Source: Variovorax paradoxus
GTDB lineage: Bacteria; Pseudomonadota; Gammaproteobacteria; Burkholderiales; Burkholderiaceae_C
Assembly: GCF_030815855.1 (NCBI RefSeq)
Contig: NZ_JAUSXG010000001.1
Span: 3,472,001-3,536,000, forward strand
Reading direction: 5' to 3'
DNA length: 64,000 nt
Part shown: positions 36,536 to 44,216 of the stretch, piece after piece
Numbering within the stretch: position 1 is the stretch's first letter
Layout: each line of letters opens with the position of its first letter
The notes under the pieces: generated by a model
Seen by the model: the letters and a program-made list of their open reading frames with translations, nothing else
Database searches by the model: none
Told to the model about the DNA's origin: nothing
Translations under genes and position numbers: made by a program

Positions 36536-38131
36536 TCAGGCGACGAGCAGCGCCTTGCGCCGCAGGTCCCGCAAGCCAAGCGCCACTTGATTCAGCGCGA
36601 ATTCCTTCAGCGCCGACGGGTCGGTCAGCGGCTTGTCGTTCTGGACGAAGCGCAAGCGATCCGCGCGCACCTCGGCCGCGAGATAGTCGGCCAGCATGTC
36701 GTGCGAGTGCGCGCCATCGAGCAGCGGCAGCAGGCAACGCTCGAGCGCGGAGAGCCCCACGGACTCGTGCCACTGATTGCAGACATTGGCCGAGCTCCCC
36801 GCCGACAATGCCAGCCCGGAGGCGCTGCGCACCGACGGCAGTGCCAGCGGCCATGCGGACACCTCCGTGGCGGCCTGTACCGGCGCACGCCGGATCCGCA
36901 CCGCGCCGAGGATCAGCAGTTCCTCGAGCATCGACATCACGAGCGGTTCGGCCGAAGCGCGCGGCTCGCCCGTGGCCGCGAGCACCGCGGCAATCAGCGC
37001 TTCGGACGATACGCTGGCGGGATAGTGCGCATCGAGCACCTGCGCCGCGGCTTTTTGCACCGGAAGGCGCAGCGTGACCTTCAGGTTGCGCAGCGCATTG
37101 CAAGACTGCTCGCGCGCATCGAGCGTCAGGGCACCGCCGTCCTCCGTTGTGAACACGCCGGCAAATTCAAGACTGCGGATGCGGCCCTGGTCGAGGCGAT
37201 AGCGGACATCGGCGGCTCGGTCCTGCTTCACCAGCAAGGTCTGGCGAAAGGTGCGGTTGACCAGGAAGTCGAGATACTGCTCCATGAGCACCTGGCTGCC
37301 GCCGCACTCGCGCAAGAGCGGTTCGCGAACCTTCTCGCCATAGTTCTGGACGAACATCGTGGAGGGTTCTGCATCGGCCAGATAGGCAAGGCCATGCGCC
37401 TCTGCGCGCGCGACGAACTCCTTGAAGTAGCAGGGTGCGTTGCAGGGCTCGAGGAACTCGTGCAGCAGGTAGTAGCCGCTGGAGCCGCGCACGATCGGCA
37501 TTGTTTCTTCGAGCGTTTTCTTGAGAACGCTGTCGGGACGCGCCGATTGCTCGAGAAACTCGAGCATGCCGCGCGCATAGGACAGCTTTTCGTCGGGCGT
37601 GTCGCGTGGGGCGCCGCGCAGGATCATCGCGTCGCGCACGATCTCTCTCGCCTTCCAGCCCGGGTACACGTTGTAGCTGACATAAGCCACGCCGTTGGGC
37701 GCGAGGTTTTCGGAACACACGCGCAGAATCGCGTCCTGCACCGGTCCCGGCACCCAGCTGTAGACGCCGTGGCAAATGATGTAGTCGAACTGGCCGAACG
37801 AAGCATCGACCTCCGCGAGATTGAACGCCCGCAGCTCCACGTTCGGCAACCCGGCCCGCGAGATGGCGCCAACGCCCTGCTCCACTTGCACCTTCGACAA
37901 ATCCAGGCCCAGGGCGCTTGCTTCGGGATAGCGCGCCGCGAACGGAATCAGGTTGCCGCCGGCCGCGCAGCCGAGCTCCAGCACCCGCGCCTTGGCTGGC
38001 GCCGGCGTCTCGAGCCCGAACAGGAAAGCGAGGGCCTCCAGATGCTCGACGGCGGTTTGCGGGAACGGGTGCGACTCATAGGGCACCTCGTCGTAGTAGC
38101 TCGTGAGCGTCGAAGTCAAGGTATCGGGCAC
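36536..38131 (-). CDS. class I methyltransferase with regulatory domain
   Basis: SAM-dependent methyltransferase of 531 residues. The N-terminal Rossmann domain has motif I VLELGCAAGGNLIPFA (about 50-65) and FDYIICHGVYSWVP. The middle (about 210-310) matches the methyltransferase regulatory domain family (ALE/YLL-rich helices: GYYLLHEFLEPCNAPCYFKE). The C-terminal part, ending RDLRRKALLVA, is of unknown fold. A GTG with AAAGGA upstream (VPDTLTSTL) was chosen; a TTG eleven codons earlier is possible. The methyl acceptor is unknown; relatives sit with outer-membrane or secretion genes. Confidence 0.82.
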   Translation of the reverse strand: MPDTLTSTLTSYYDEVPYESHPFPQTAVEHLEALAFLFGLETPAPAKARVLELGCAAGGNLIPFAARYPEASALGLDLSKVQVEQGVGAISRAGLPNVELRAFNLAEVDASFGQFDYIICHGVYSWVPGPVQDAILRVCSENLAPNGVAYVSYNVYPGWKAREIVRDAMILRGAPRDTPDEKLSYARGMLEFLEQSARPDSVLKKTLEETMPIVRGSSGYYLLHEFLEPCNAPCYFKEFVARAEAHGLAYLADAEPSTMFVQNYGEKVREPLLRECGGSQVLMEQYLDFLVNRTFRQTLLVKQDRAADVRYRLDQGRIRSLEFAGVFTTEDGGALTLDAREQSCNALRNLKVTLRLPVQKAAAQVLDAHYPASVSSEALIAAVLAATGEPRASAEPLVMSMLEELLILGAVRIRRAPVQAATEVSAWPLALPSVRSASGLALSAGSSANVCNQWHESVGLSALERCLLPLLDGAHSHDMLADYLAAEVRADRLRFVQNDKPLTDPSALKEFALNQVALGLRDLRRKALLVA

Positions 38132-38244
38132 GGCGTCCTTTTTTTGGATCGATGCGGGCAGCAATGCCCTTTGTGAGGGGACAGAGAGCGGTGGCGTTGT
38201 GACAGCGCCCGCCGACTATAGCCTCGTGCCCGGGCAAAAAAAAG

Positions 38245-38269
38245 CCAACCTTCGACAGGTTGGATTTTT
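38245..38269. terminator. bidirectional hairpin terminator
   Basis: A 7-bp stem (CCAACCT / AGGTTGG) with a 5-nt loop, flanked by eight A on the left and five T on the right, so it can terminate in both directions. It marks the boundary between the normal chromosome and the degraded island to the right. Confidence 0.8.
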
Positions 38270-38279
38270 GTGATGAATG

Positions 38280-38692
38280 GGCTGGCGCCTACTGGATCAT
38301 GGCTGGTCAGATACGCGTTGCGGGCGATTACGCGACCCTTGCACCTCAGCTTCGACAGCCGGTCCGGCATCTTCATGAAGCCGTCCGGCTGCACTTCGAG
38401 GTTGATTTGCGAGTCGGTTCCGGGCGACGCCTTGGCATTGACGGTGTAGCGCGTGAAGGTGGCCTCGAACTGCGGCACGGGTCACCAGGCTTTCGCCCTG
38501 GTGGAACAGCACCTGAAGTCGCATTCCCGCGCGCTCGGCTTGGATGGCGAAATTCATCATCGAGACCACGTAGTTCTGGAAGAACTTGCCATCGTGGCTT
38601 GGCGTCGCGATCACGGGGAAGAACTGGCGAAGTTCGGAAGGTTCGAGCAAGTCAAGACTCCGCTTATCTGGCTGAGGGGCATCACATGCCAT
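38280..38692 (-). pseudogene. glycosyltransferase-like remnant, chimeric
   Basis: Starts at an ATG 12 nt after the regulator gene on the same strand. The N-terminal part reads FFPVIATPSHDGKFF, NFAIQAERAGMRLQVLFHQG, ESLVTR, which resembles family glycosyltransferases of the type ATPxYGG...GESLITRARN. After ESLVTR the frame changes and another frame carries PQFEATFTRYTVNAKASPG and NLEVQPDGFMKMPDRLSKL without a matching start. The two halves look joined by a deletion. It runs into the terminator hairpin with no natural stop. Low confidence in identity, higher that it is not an intact gene. Confidence 0.4.
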
Positions 38693-38703
38693 CGCCGAAC
38701 GGA

Positions 38704-39513
38704 TCACAACATCGACAGCCGGTACCCCGTTTTGTAAACGGCTCTGAGCGCATACCCGCTTTCTTCGCGCAACGCAAGTTTTCTGCGCACGTTTGCGATG
38801 CAAACATCGATGACTCGCGAGCCTTCGTCGCGAGCGTACGACGTGGCCCAGAACGAATGCCAGAGTTCGTCACGCGTCAGCACGCGACCTACGTTCTGGA
38901 AGAACGCCAATGCGCATTTGAACTGCAGAGGCTGAAGAAAGACCTTCCGACTCCGATGCAGGACGATGCAGCGGTCCTCGAGAAACTGGTAATCACCCCA
39001 AGTCAACTTCGTGATCGGGCCAAGCGCGGCATCTGTTCTTCTGCTCTTTCTCGAGAACAGCGCGCGCATTCGCCAATTCAGTTCATCGTCCGTCGTCCGC
39101 AGAATGTCGAAGTCGACAACGTCCAGCCACTCCAAATTCCTCTCCCACGGAGGCAGATGACTCCACATCCTCCAGGGGACAAGAAAGAGCGTGGGTATGC
39201 GGAGAACTTCACCGCCCGGGAACGGAGGTTCGTCAAACAGGCCGCCATGCGGAGACATCAGCAGCACGTCGAAGTGCCGGCCGCTTCTCAATTTGCTCAA
39301 GAAACCGGCGACGCCGGTGAATACGACAGGCTCATGCCCCATCGACGCCAACCTGGCTCCCAATGCTGCTCCGCGCCCATCGCCGGTGCCAATCAACGCG
39401 ACGGACAGGGCTTGTGGCCCAAGCGCTTCTACCGTTGCGCCAAAAGGCCTGAGCGAACTAGTCCATTTCGCCGCATCTCCCGCGGCGCAAAACCCGAACT
39501 CGGACTTCATCAT
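38704..39513 (-). CDS. OmpR-type winged-helix regulator lacking the phospho-Asp
   Basis: About 269 residues from the ATG chosen here. The C-terminal 100 residues are a clear OmpR/PhoB winged helix: LQPLQFKCALAFFQNVGRVL then TRDELWHSF, SRVIDVCIANVRRKLAL, ALRAVYKTGYRLSML. The N-terminal part (ALSVALIGTGDGRGAALGAR, then FDVLLMSPHGG) has a receiver-like pattern but no acidic pocket; the expected phospho-acceptor position is Ser-Pro. The start is uncertain; the frame stays open upstream and the chosen double ATG has a poor ribosome-binding site. It lies on a lower-GC island with two related regulators. Confidence 0.62.
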   Translation of the reverse strand: MMKSEFGFCAAGDAAKWTSSLRPFGATVEALGPQALSVALIGTGDGRGAALGARLASMGHEPVVFTGVAGFLSKLRSGRHFDVLLMSPHGGLFDEPPFPGGEVLRIPTLFLVPWRMWSHLPPWERNLEWLDVVDFDILRTTDDELNWRMRALFSRKSRRTDAALGPITKLTWGDYQFLEDRCIVLHRSRKVFLQPLQFKCALAFFQNVGRVLTRDELWHSFWATSYARDEGSRVIDVCIANVRRKLALREESGYALRAVYKTGYRLSML

Positions 39514-39886
39514 GCGCAAGAGCCGAAAGTGGCCGCGCTGGTTTGGTGCGGCTTCTGGCTCGCTCGACTGATCTTTTTCATGACTGCCCGAAAACTGGCC
39601 CATAGGCCATCCAAAGAAATTCGGGGCGAGCCTAGAGAACAGGCCAACGCACGTCCAGGATTTTGACAATTGCTGAGCATTCCAGAACGGAACGCCGGAA
39701 ATTTTCCGCACTTTTAAGAAAGCGCACCTATCACGTGCTAGCACGGTCAGTCCAAGTCCGCACAGATTTGACAATCTTTAAGATTTTAGTTTTCAGCTTT
39801 CAATCGATTGATTACTAAAATTACATCAATGCGCACCAACTGCGTGTGCTTTCTGCATCCGCAACCCGATCGAAGTACTGAAATCC
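39514..39886. promoter_or_regulatory. AT-rich divergent intergenic region
   Basis: About 370 nt between the leftward regulator and the rightward response regulator. 39765-39835 is markedly AT-rich for this genome and contains TTGACA at 39768 and TAAAAT at 39816, but not at canonical spacing to each other. It probably holds promoters for one or both regulators. No reading frame here is convincing except a possible 5' extension of the left gene. Confidence 0.4.
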
Positions 39887-40621
39887 ATGCGAATCGCAGC
39901 TCTTGACGACGACATAGACCAGCTTGACCTGACCAAGAGCACTCTGAAGGCGATGAACCATCATTGCCACACCTTCACGGATGGCGCGGCACTGCTGAAC
40001 GAATTGCGCCGCGAATCGTTCGATCTGCTGGTTCTCGACTGGGAGCTCCCCGGCATGTCGGGGCTGGAGATCGTGCGATGGGTGAGAACCAACGTGACGG
40101 AGCACATTCCGATCCTTTTTGTGACCAATCGGCGGGACGAACGCGACATCGTTGAAGGCCTGGTGCTGGGCGCGGACGACTTCATGAGCAAGCCCGTGGG
40201 CGTCGGCGAGCTGACCGCGCGTGTACGAGCGCTGTTGCGTCGCTCCTATGCACAGGTTCGGACCGAAGAGGAAATCTGGGGCCGCTACCGGTTCGTTCCT
40301 GCTCTGACGCAGCTCGAGATCAATGGCAAGCCCGTGCAACTGACGCAGAGGGAGTTCGATCTCGCACTCTTTCTGTTTCGAAATCCCGGTCGGCTGATTT
40401 CGCGAGGGCACATGCTGGAAACCATATGGAAAACAAACAACCCAGCTGGCACTGAGCTGATGTCGCGCTCGTTGGATACCCATATTTCTCGGGTGAGAAC
40501 CGTACTGGGATTGCGGCCGGAGAACGGCTTTCGGCTAACTGCCGTCTACGGCCAAGGCTATCGCTTAGAAGCTGTCGGGGACTCAGGAGCGGGCATCGGC
40601 CCGATGGCCTGCAGGGCCTGA
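39887..40621 (+). CDS. OmpR-family response regulator
   Basis: A 244-residue two-component response regulator. The receiver has ALDDDIDQLDLTKSTL, phospho-acceptor Asp in LLVLDWELPGMSGLEI and the Lys in DDFMSKPVGVGEL. The winged helix has QLTQREFDLALFLFRNPGRL, then ISRGHMLETIW, SRSLDTHISRVRTVLGL and GYRLEAVG. It is an orphan: no histidine kinase is adjacent, though the truncated CHASE2 sensor gene follows. It shares its architecture with the receiver-less regulator to the left and with the broken copy at 41844-42530. Confidence 0.85.
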   Translation: MRIAALDDDIDQLDLTKSTLKAMNHHCHTFTDGAALLNELRRESFDLLVLDWELPGMSGLEIVRWVRTNVTEHIPILFVTNRRDERDIVEGLVLGADDFMSKPVGVGELTARVRALLRRSYAQVRTEEEIWGRYRFVPALTQLEINGKPVQLTQREFDLALFLFRNPGRLISRGHMLETIWKTNNPAGTELMSRSLDTHISRVRTVLGLRPENGFRLTAVYGQGYRLEAVGDSGAGIGPMACRA

Positions 40622-40974
40622 TCTCTCCATTGATTTCGGTCTCGAGCACGCTCGGAGCTGCTGGCACCTCAGGCTTGCCTCCATGGTTGCTTCTCGAGGC
40701 CTGCAATCGGCGATTTCGCCCGGCGCCTCTTCGCCCCCTCAAAGACCCGCAGCTCGCATCCGAGCGATCGCAGTGCGCCTGAAGCAACAGCGGCACGTCG
40801 ATTGGCACGTAGCTTGCGGAACTGACGTGCAACCCTGAGGTTTCAGTCTTGCATACAAGACTAATGATCAAATTTGAACCACGTACTCCCCTTCGAGGTG
40901 CATTCGACGCACCGTTTTAGACCCCGGCGTGAGGTCGAGCAGAGCTTGACAACGGCGACGGGAGCAGACGGCAG
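40622..40974. other. intergenic stretch without a clear gene
   Basis: About 350 nt between the response regulator and the CHASE2 fragment. I see no reading frame with a good start and no RNA gene. The last 100 nt before the CHASE2 start should contain its promoter, but no strong match stands out. Confidence 0.35.
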
Positions 40975-41336
40975 TTGAAAGCGCCAATGCCCGAGCACCT
41001 CTGGCCGTATTCAGGCCTGAATATGCGTGCCAGCGTTCAAGACTCCGGCGGCGGTCGGTCTGCGCGAGCCAATCCTGACGCTTTAGTTCAAAACCAGTAT
41101 GTGCGCTGGATCAGATGGGCGAGTCTCGCGGGTTTCGCGCTGATAGTCGTTTGGGGACTCGATGTCTCGGGGGTCATGCGGCAGCCCAACCGCATCTGGC
41201 AAGACACGCTCGTCGCATTGCAGGGCCGCGACGTGCGCAAGAGCAGCGTGATCGTGATCGCCATCGACGAAAAGAGTATGGCAGCGCTGGGAAGCTGGCC
41301 TTGGGGCCGGTCAACGCATGCGGCGTTGATCACTGG
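40975..41336 (+). pseudogene. CHASE2-domain sensor, truncated by an IS remnant
   Basis: N-terminal about 120 residues of a CHASE2 sensory protein: one membrane helix (WIRWASLAGFALIVVWGLD), then the extracytoplasmic CHASE2 start DTLVALQGRDVRKSSVIVIA and IDEKSMAALGSWPWGRSTHA. The similarity stops abruptly after HAALI, exactly where the leftward IS3 orfA ends. The normal C-terminal cyclase, kinase or GGDEF output is missing. The initiation codon is TTG or an ATG four codons later; which is used is unclear. Confidence 0.72.
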
Positions 41337-41721
41337 CCGTCCCCGTCCAGCAAGGGCGAGCGCGCAATCCACTTTTTTTCGGCGGCGTACTCCACAGCTT
41401 CCTTGAGGATCTCGTTCTCCAGCGTCTTCTTGCCAAGCACGCGCTGTAGCTTGGCGATCTCGGCACGAGCGGCTGCCAGTTCCGAAGCCGGCACCACAGC
41501 CTCGCCCGCCGATACAGCCGTCAGCGCCCCTTGCCGCTCCAGCTTGCGCCACTGGAACAGCAGGCTGGCGGCAACGCCTTCCTGACGTGCGACGAGCGAC
41601 ACGCTCATGCCAGGTTCGTAGCTCGGCGAACCAGTGCGGCCTTCTCTGCAAGGGACCAGCGCCTGCGGCGCTGGTCCCTCATGATCACTTCGACGGTATC
41701 CGTATTCCTAGTCGTACTCAC
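41330..41721 (-). mobile_element. IS3-family orfA remnant (frameshifted)
   Basis: OrfA of an IS3-family (IS2-like) element. It starts at GTG after AGGAG and reads [20 protein letters not shown], loses one base, then continues [59 protein letters not shown] and ends LLDGDGQ. This is the helix-turn-helix plus leucine-zipper part of the transposase. orfB with the DDE domain is absent, so the element cannot move itself. No terminal inverted repeats could be paired. Its 3' end abuts the broken CHASE2 gene. Confidence 0.8.
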
Positions 41722-41843
41722 TGTCCTACTCCTATCTTTAAAGATAAGCGATAGACCCTGTCCTGTCATTCAAGGGGCCAGCTCAGTTTCGGCGCTCCAT
41801 TCGCAAGCCAACCCGCGCGTGAAGATTGAGATGGCTGGGAGCG

Positions 41844-42530
41844 ATGAGTTCGGTGTTCGCTGAGTCTTCGAAGAAGTGTGTCGCCGTCGTCGATCCGGAT
41901 CAAAGGTCCGGTAGACGCATTTTCCGCATGGTCAGTCGGCTCGGCCATCTCCCTGTTGCGATCCAAGACGCAGAAGCACTGCGCGCGCGTGGCGTTCGTC
42001 CTCGAGCGTTCGACCTGCTGCTTGTGACCCCTGCTTCGAACGACCTCGTGTTGGCGATGGAAGCCGTGGAGGAGGTGCACTCAATTGTTGGGGTCCATGT
42101 GCCGATCGGGCTGATAGCTACCCGCTGTGATCTGCGGCGAGCGTTCATGGTCGTGCGGGCAGGGCCTGGAGACGATGCGATCGCAGCGTCCGCTGACACC
42201 GAAGAAATTCTTCGCTTCATTGAGCGCCTTCTGCAACCCCGAGGCCCCTCAGTCTTGGCGGCTTGCTGGGAATGAGGGCACTATCGTTTCGAGCTGGTGA
42301 CAGGCAACGCCCTGGCTGGGGCAAGGCGGTCACGCTGAAGCCAACCGAATTCGATCTGGCGGTCACATTCTTTCGAAAACATGGGCCAAATCCTGTCCCG
42401 CGAATGGCTTCGTGCCAGGTTGTGGATAGACAAAAGGGGAGACAAGCGCACGCTGGATGTTCGTGTCTCGCGCCTGCGCCGGTTGCCGGAGTTGTCGGGC
42501 GGGCGAATGGCGTTCTTGCAGTGCTTGTCA
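41844..42530 (+). pseudogene. broken OmpR-like regulator
   Basis: Starts at ATG after GGGAG. The first part is receiver-like (KKCVAVVDPDQRSGRRIFRM, FDLLLVTPASNDL) without a phospho-acceptor Asp, and ends in a stop after AACWE. Past the stop, a winged helix continues in other frames: HYRFELVTGNALAG, then GKAVTLKPTEFDLAVTFFRK, then GQILSREWLRARLW and TLDVRVSRLRRLPE. At least one stop and two frameshifts therefore interrupt it. It resembles the regulator at 38704-39513 in having a degenerate receiver. Confidence 0.7.
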
Positions 42531-42701
42531 GCCAGCATGGACAGCGCTCCAGGGCGGGGAATAAGTGGAAACCGGCGAACGATCTCCGATACAGCGACCT
42601 TTACCCCGACTGTTCCCCGGCTTGTTCCCCGAATCAGCCTTGGCTGCCATCAAATCTCATCGGACTTCCTCGCACAATGGCTGACTGATTCTCCAATGAA
42701 A

Positions 42702-42734
42702 AAGGGCGTTCACTGGACTTCAGTGAACGCCCTT
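42702..42734 (-). terminator. strong terminator behind the ssrA-like fragment
   Basis: A perfect 14-bp inverted repeat (AAGGGCGTTCACTG / CAGTGAACGCCCTT) with a 5-nt loop. On the minus strand a U run follows (CCCTTTTTC). It lies 12 nt beyond the CCA end of the tmRNA-like fragment, where the natural terminator of ssrA would be. Confidence 0.85.
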
Positions 42735-42745
42735 GGACGTTATGT

Positions 42746-42771
42746 TGGTGGAGCTGGGGGGATTTGAACCC
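42746..42771 (-). other. ssrA 3'-end fragment, probable prophage attachment site
   Basis: On the minus strand the last 26 nt of a tRNA-like RNA: a T-loop (TTCAAAT), then CCCCCCAGCTCCACCA with encoded CCA. The acceptor CAGCTCC pairs with the GGGGCTG start of tmRNA. The 5' side does not continue as a T-stem, D-arm or tmRNA body, so it is a fragment, not a gene. It sits between the broken island and the first prophage gene. The arrangement fits integration into the 3' end of ssrA with the intact gene beyond the right edge. Confidence 0.66.
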
Positions 42772-42976
42772 GAGAGCGGCCCAGGCTGGATGCGGCTTCC
42801 GGCCGGCGCGTGCGAATTACGTGCGATTTGAGTCCGGCGAATACCGCCCGATCAGGCCGATGCGCCAAGCCTTGAGCCATGCGGGTTGCGGCCACTTCCC
42901 CCACCCCAACATTCAGGCCAGCCGGCCTAGCTCTGGCGCGGCTTTGCGCCTGTCAATTCCAAAGAAATGAGGCTTC
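42772..42976. other. short prophage left-end spacer
   Basis: About 200 nt between the attachment-site fragment and the first prophage gene. It is GC-rich, with no reading frame of note. A GAGG ribosome-binding site for the next gene lies at its right end. Confidence 0.35.
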
Positions 42977-43330
42977 ATGACCATCAAGACGCTCGCCCTG
43001 ACACTCGACTTCCATGCTGTCGGGGCTACTCCGCCAAAAGGCGACGGGTTCGATTCGTTCCTGCTCTACAACCAGTGCGACGGCTTTCACACCGTCTTTG
43101 CCCGCTGGGATGACGATGGCGTTTTCGAGGGCTTCTTCGACTTCCTGGGGCGGAACGAATACAAGGACGACTTCTACGAGGCGTGGGCCAGACTGCCCGA
43201 CTGCAACGCTGTGCTGTTCCCGGTATTCGGGTGCAGCCCGTCAAGGGCCGCCTTGGCACTCGACGCCATGGTCTCCGCCACCATCGACAAGGCCAAGACC
43301 CCACCCTCTCCCCAAAGCGATGGGGTCTGA
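42977..43330 (+). CDS. prophage accessory protein, unknown
   Basis: A 117-residue soluble protein with no recognised domain. It is rich in aromatic and acidic residues in the middle (FARWDDDGVFEGFFDFLGRN, DDFYEAWARL) and ends in a flexible Thr/Pro/Ser tail. ATG with a weak GAGG upstream. It is the first of four rightward small genes at the prophage left end, facing the leftward lysis genes; this is the usual place for accessory (moron-type) genes. Function unknown. Confidence 0.55.
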   Translation: MTIKTLALTLDFHAVGATPPKGDGFDSFLLYNQCDGFHTVFARWDDDGVFEGFFDFLGRNEYKDDFYEAWARLPDCNAVLFPVFGCSPSRAALALDAMVSATIDKAKTPPSPQSDGV

Positions 43331-43345
43331 TAGCAAAGGATTGAG

Positions 43346-43585
43346 ATGAAGCAAGACCAACTAGACACCAGGGCGATGCTCGAAGCCGCCTTTGGGCCGC
43401 GTACTCGCGACATTCTGATGAACAACACTTCGGGGCGCTACCTGTCGGACATGATCGAGGAACTGATTGAGAGCCGTGTCAAGCAGGAGCGCGAGGCTTG
43501 CGCGAACATCGCCGTCAGTTGGTCCGACAAGAGCTACGAGGCCGAGCAGATCGCCGCAGAGATTAAGGCGCGCTCTGCTGGCTGA
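43346..43585 (+). CDS. prophage accessory protein, unknown
   Basis: A 79-residue, mostly alpha-helical protein with many charged residues (MKQDQLDTRAMLEAAFGPRT, IEELIESRVKQEREACANIA). No membrane segment. ATG follows AAAGGAT by a normal distance, 15 nt after the previous gene. No family recognised. Confidence 0.52.
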   Translation: MKQDQLDTRAMLEAAFGPRTRDILMNNTSGRYLSDMIEELIESRVKQEREACANIAVSWSDKSYEAEQIAAEIKARSAG

Positions 43586-43630
43586 CCCTCTCCACCCGCA
43601 ATGCAGGCGCAGAAAGAATAGGATAGAGCG

Positions 43631-43966
43631 ATGACAACCGCAATCAAAGTGAGCCAGTTCACGCCTGAGCTGGACCGGATCTATAGCGATGCTCGATGGC
43701 ATTGCGATAAGTACGGGGTCGAGAGCGAGGCTGGGTTTCGGCAAGTGATGGGGGTGATGGCACATAAGGCGTTTCGGAATGCCATCGAGCCGTTTTTGAA
43801 AATGAAGTGCCAGATCACGGCGCTCCACATTCCTCGTTACGTGCTGCACGCTGACGGCAAATTTGAAAGCCTTCCTCAGGAGTTGTCACCTGAAGAGAAA
43901 AAGCTGTGGGACCAGTTGGACGAAATGATCGCCAACGAGGCCAGCCGCTACAAGTTGCTGGATTGA
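43631..43966 (+). CDS. prophage accessory protein, unknown
   Basis: A 111-residue protein of ordinary composition, with an amphipathic core (DRIYSDARWHCDKYGVESEA, FRNAIEPFLKMKCQITALHI) and an acidic C-terminal helix (LSPEEKKLWDQLDEMIANEA). ATG preceded by AGGATAG. No family recognised. Its last codons run up to a LexA-box promoter for the next gene. Confidence 0.55.
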   Translation: MTTAIKVSQFTPELDRIYSDARWHCDKYGVESEAGFRQVMGVMAHKAFRNAIEPFLKMKCQITALHIPRYVLHADGKFESLPQELSPEEKKLWDQLDEMIANEASRYKLLD

Positions 43967-43991
43967 TGTCGAGTGCTGTATAAATCTACAG
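43955..43991 (+). promoter_or_regulatory. LexA (SOS) box overlapping a leaderless promoter
   Basis: CTGTATAAATCTACAG at 43976-43991 fits the SOS-box form CTGT-N8-ACAG in every defined base. A TATAAA -10 (43979-43984) sits inside it and TTGCTG (43955-43960) 18 nt upstream can serve as -35. The next ATG is at 43993, about where transcription would begin, leaving no room for a ribosome-binding site. This predicts LexA-repressed, leaderless expression of the 72-residue gene. Confidence 0.72.
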
Positions 43992-43992
43992 C

Positions 43993-44211
43993 ATGAAGCA
44001 AGTCGAATTCTTCACCTGGAACCTGCCCCCGGACATCTGGCGAAAGAAGGGTGGCCCGTCGAGCTACAAGATGTCGCGCGAGGATGCAGAGAAAAAGCAC
44101 CCGGGCGCTACGCCGATCCTGTCGTCGCGGGAGGTGAGGCGGATGCCGGAAACGCCTGAGGAAATCGGCTTGGGTCCGTCAGTCGGCACGAGCCAGAGGC
44201 ATACCTACTGA
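43993..44211 (+). CDS. small SOS-controlled prophage protein
   Basis: A 72-residue basic protein opening MKQVEFFTWNLPPDIWRKKG and continuing SSYKMSREDAEKKHPGATPI, with a disordered C-terminus. It has no signal peptide, membrane helix or cysteines. It lacks a ribosome-binding site; the start lies one base past a LexA box that overlaps the -10. No known SOS-killer family is recognised; a role in the damage response or induction is inferred only from the promoter. It converges with Rz1, 5 nt away. Confidence 0.62.
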   Translation: MKQVEFFTWNLPPDIWRKKGGPSSYKMSREDAEKKHPGATPILSSREVRRMPETPEEIGLGPSVGTSQRHTY

Positions 44212-44216
44212 GGCGG

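Noticed and set aside
42746-42850. A complete tRNA or tmRNA gene on the minus strand.
   Set aside because: Only the last 26 nt fit; the 5' half of the T-stem does not pair and no D-arm, anticodon arm or tmRNA tag region is present.
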